From Opitutales bacterium (GTDB lineage: Bacteria > Verrucomicrobiota > Verrucomicrobiia > Opitutales > Intestinicryptomonadaceae), in NCBI GenBank assembly GCA_021641325.1, contig JAJXPD010000011.1, forward strand, positions 1 through 21,692: a DNA stretch of 21,692 nucleotides, given 5' to 3'. Shown here piece by piece: positions 21,652 through 21,692 of this stretch (position 1 is its first letter; each line of letters opens with the position of its first letter). The notes below the pieces were generated by a model that ran no database searches, had not been told where the DNA came from, and saw only the letters and a program-made list of their open reading frames with translations. The position numbers and the translations under genes were made by a program.

Positions 21652-21692
21652 CTTGAAGAAAATGGGCGTCGGGCTAATTTCGCCGACTCCCG

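Noticed and set aside
21664..21692. GGG-GTCGG/CCGAC-CCC inverted repeat and an ATG at 21663 at the right edge
   Set aside because: The window ends here, so neither a hairpin function nor a new gene can be judged.
1..21692. CRISPR arrays, insertion sequences, phage genes, toxin-antitoxin or defence cassettes
   Set aside because: Looked for and not found: no regular repeats with spacers, no transposase or integrase motifs, and nearly all genes are housekeeping, envelope or sugar metabolism.

Overview
The window looks like a chromosomal segment from a verrucomicrobial bacterium, probably an Opitutales-like, sugar-using lineage. The best lineage marker is the 1,938-residue protein at 11647-17463. 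It has a PilX/prepilin-type N-terminus and the C-terminal motifs I associate with Verru_Chthon cassette protein A. A GC-rich genome, an ECF sigma factor with a small membrane partner, and weak Shine-Dalgarno sequences fit this. I recognise no phage, insertion sequence, integrase or CRISPR array. The taxonomic call is an inference.

Layout. Positions 1-1954 (+) hold the tail of an oxidoreductase, queF (queuosine precursor) and a probable lipoprotein HtrA-type protease, spaced one base apart. rsmE (-) converges on them and diverges from coaC (+), which overlaps a family 4-like uracil-DNA glycosylase by ATGA. A terminator follows, then what looks like a frameshifted gene remnant on the minus strand (4275-4477). 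Next come rpoN (sigma-54), a divergent tsaB-like gene and an alanine racemase-like gene (to 7670). The racemase homologue lacks the PLP-binding lysine. A tRNA-Pro(GGG) with its own terminator follows.

From 7974 to 10227 the coding is on the minus strand: a frameshifted YjaB-type acetyltransferase, an RRM protein with a long FRPR/YRPR-rich tail, ribosomal protein bL28 and a 57-residue very basic protein. The stretch 9317-9712 has no confident gene, only a possible small cysteine-containing ORF on the plus strand.

From 10290 the plus strand carries a strong terminator-like hairpin in the sigma leader, an ECF sigma factor, a small one-pass membrane protein with a duplicated motif (candidate anti-sigma factor), a further hairpin, the giant Verru_Chthon A-like protein and a secreted protein. 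A Na+/sugar symporter (SSS family, with a large loop insertion) and galK follow as a galactose uptake and phosphorylation pair, closed by a terminator.

The points most worth following up are the racemase homologue with a dismantled PLP site, the Verru_Chthon A-like gene without recognisable B, C or D partners beside an ECF sigma/membrane pair, the hairpin with a nine-T tract in front of the sigma gene, and the tandem-motif RNA-binding tail. I did not find a clearly new multi-gene system.
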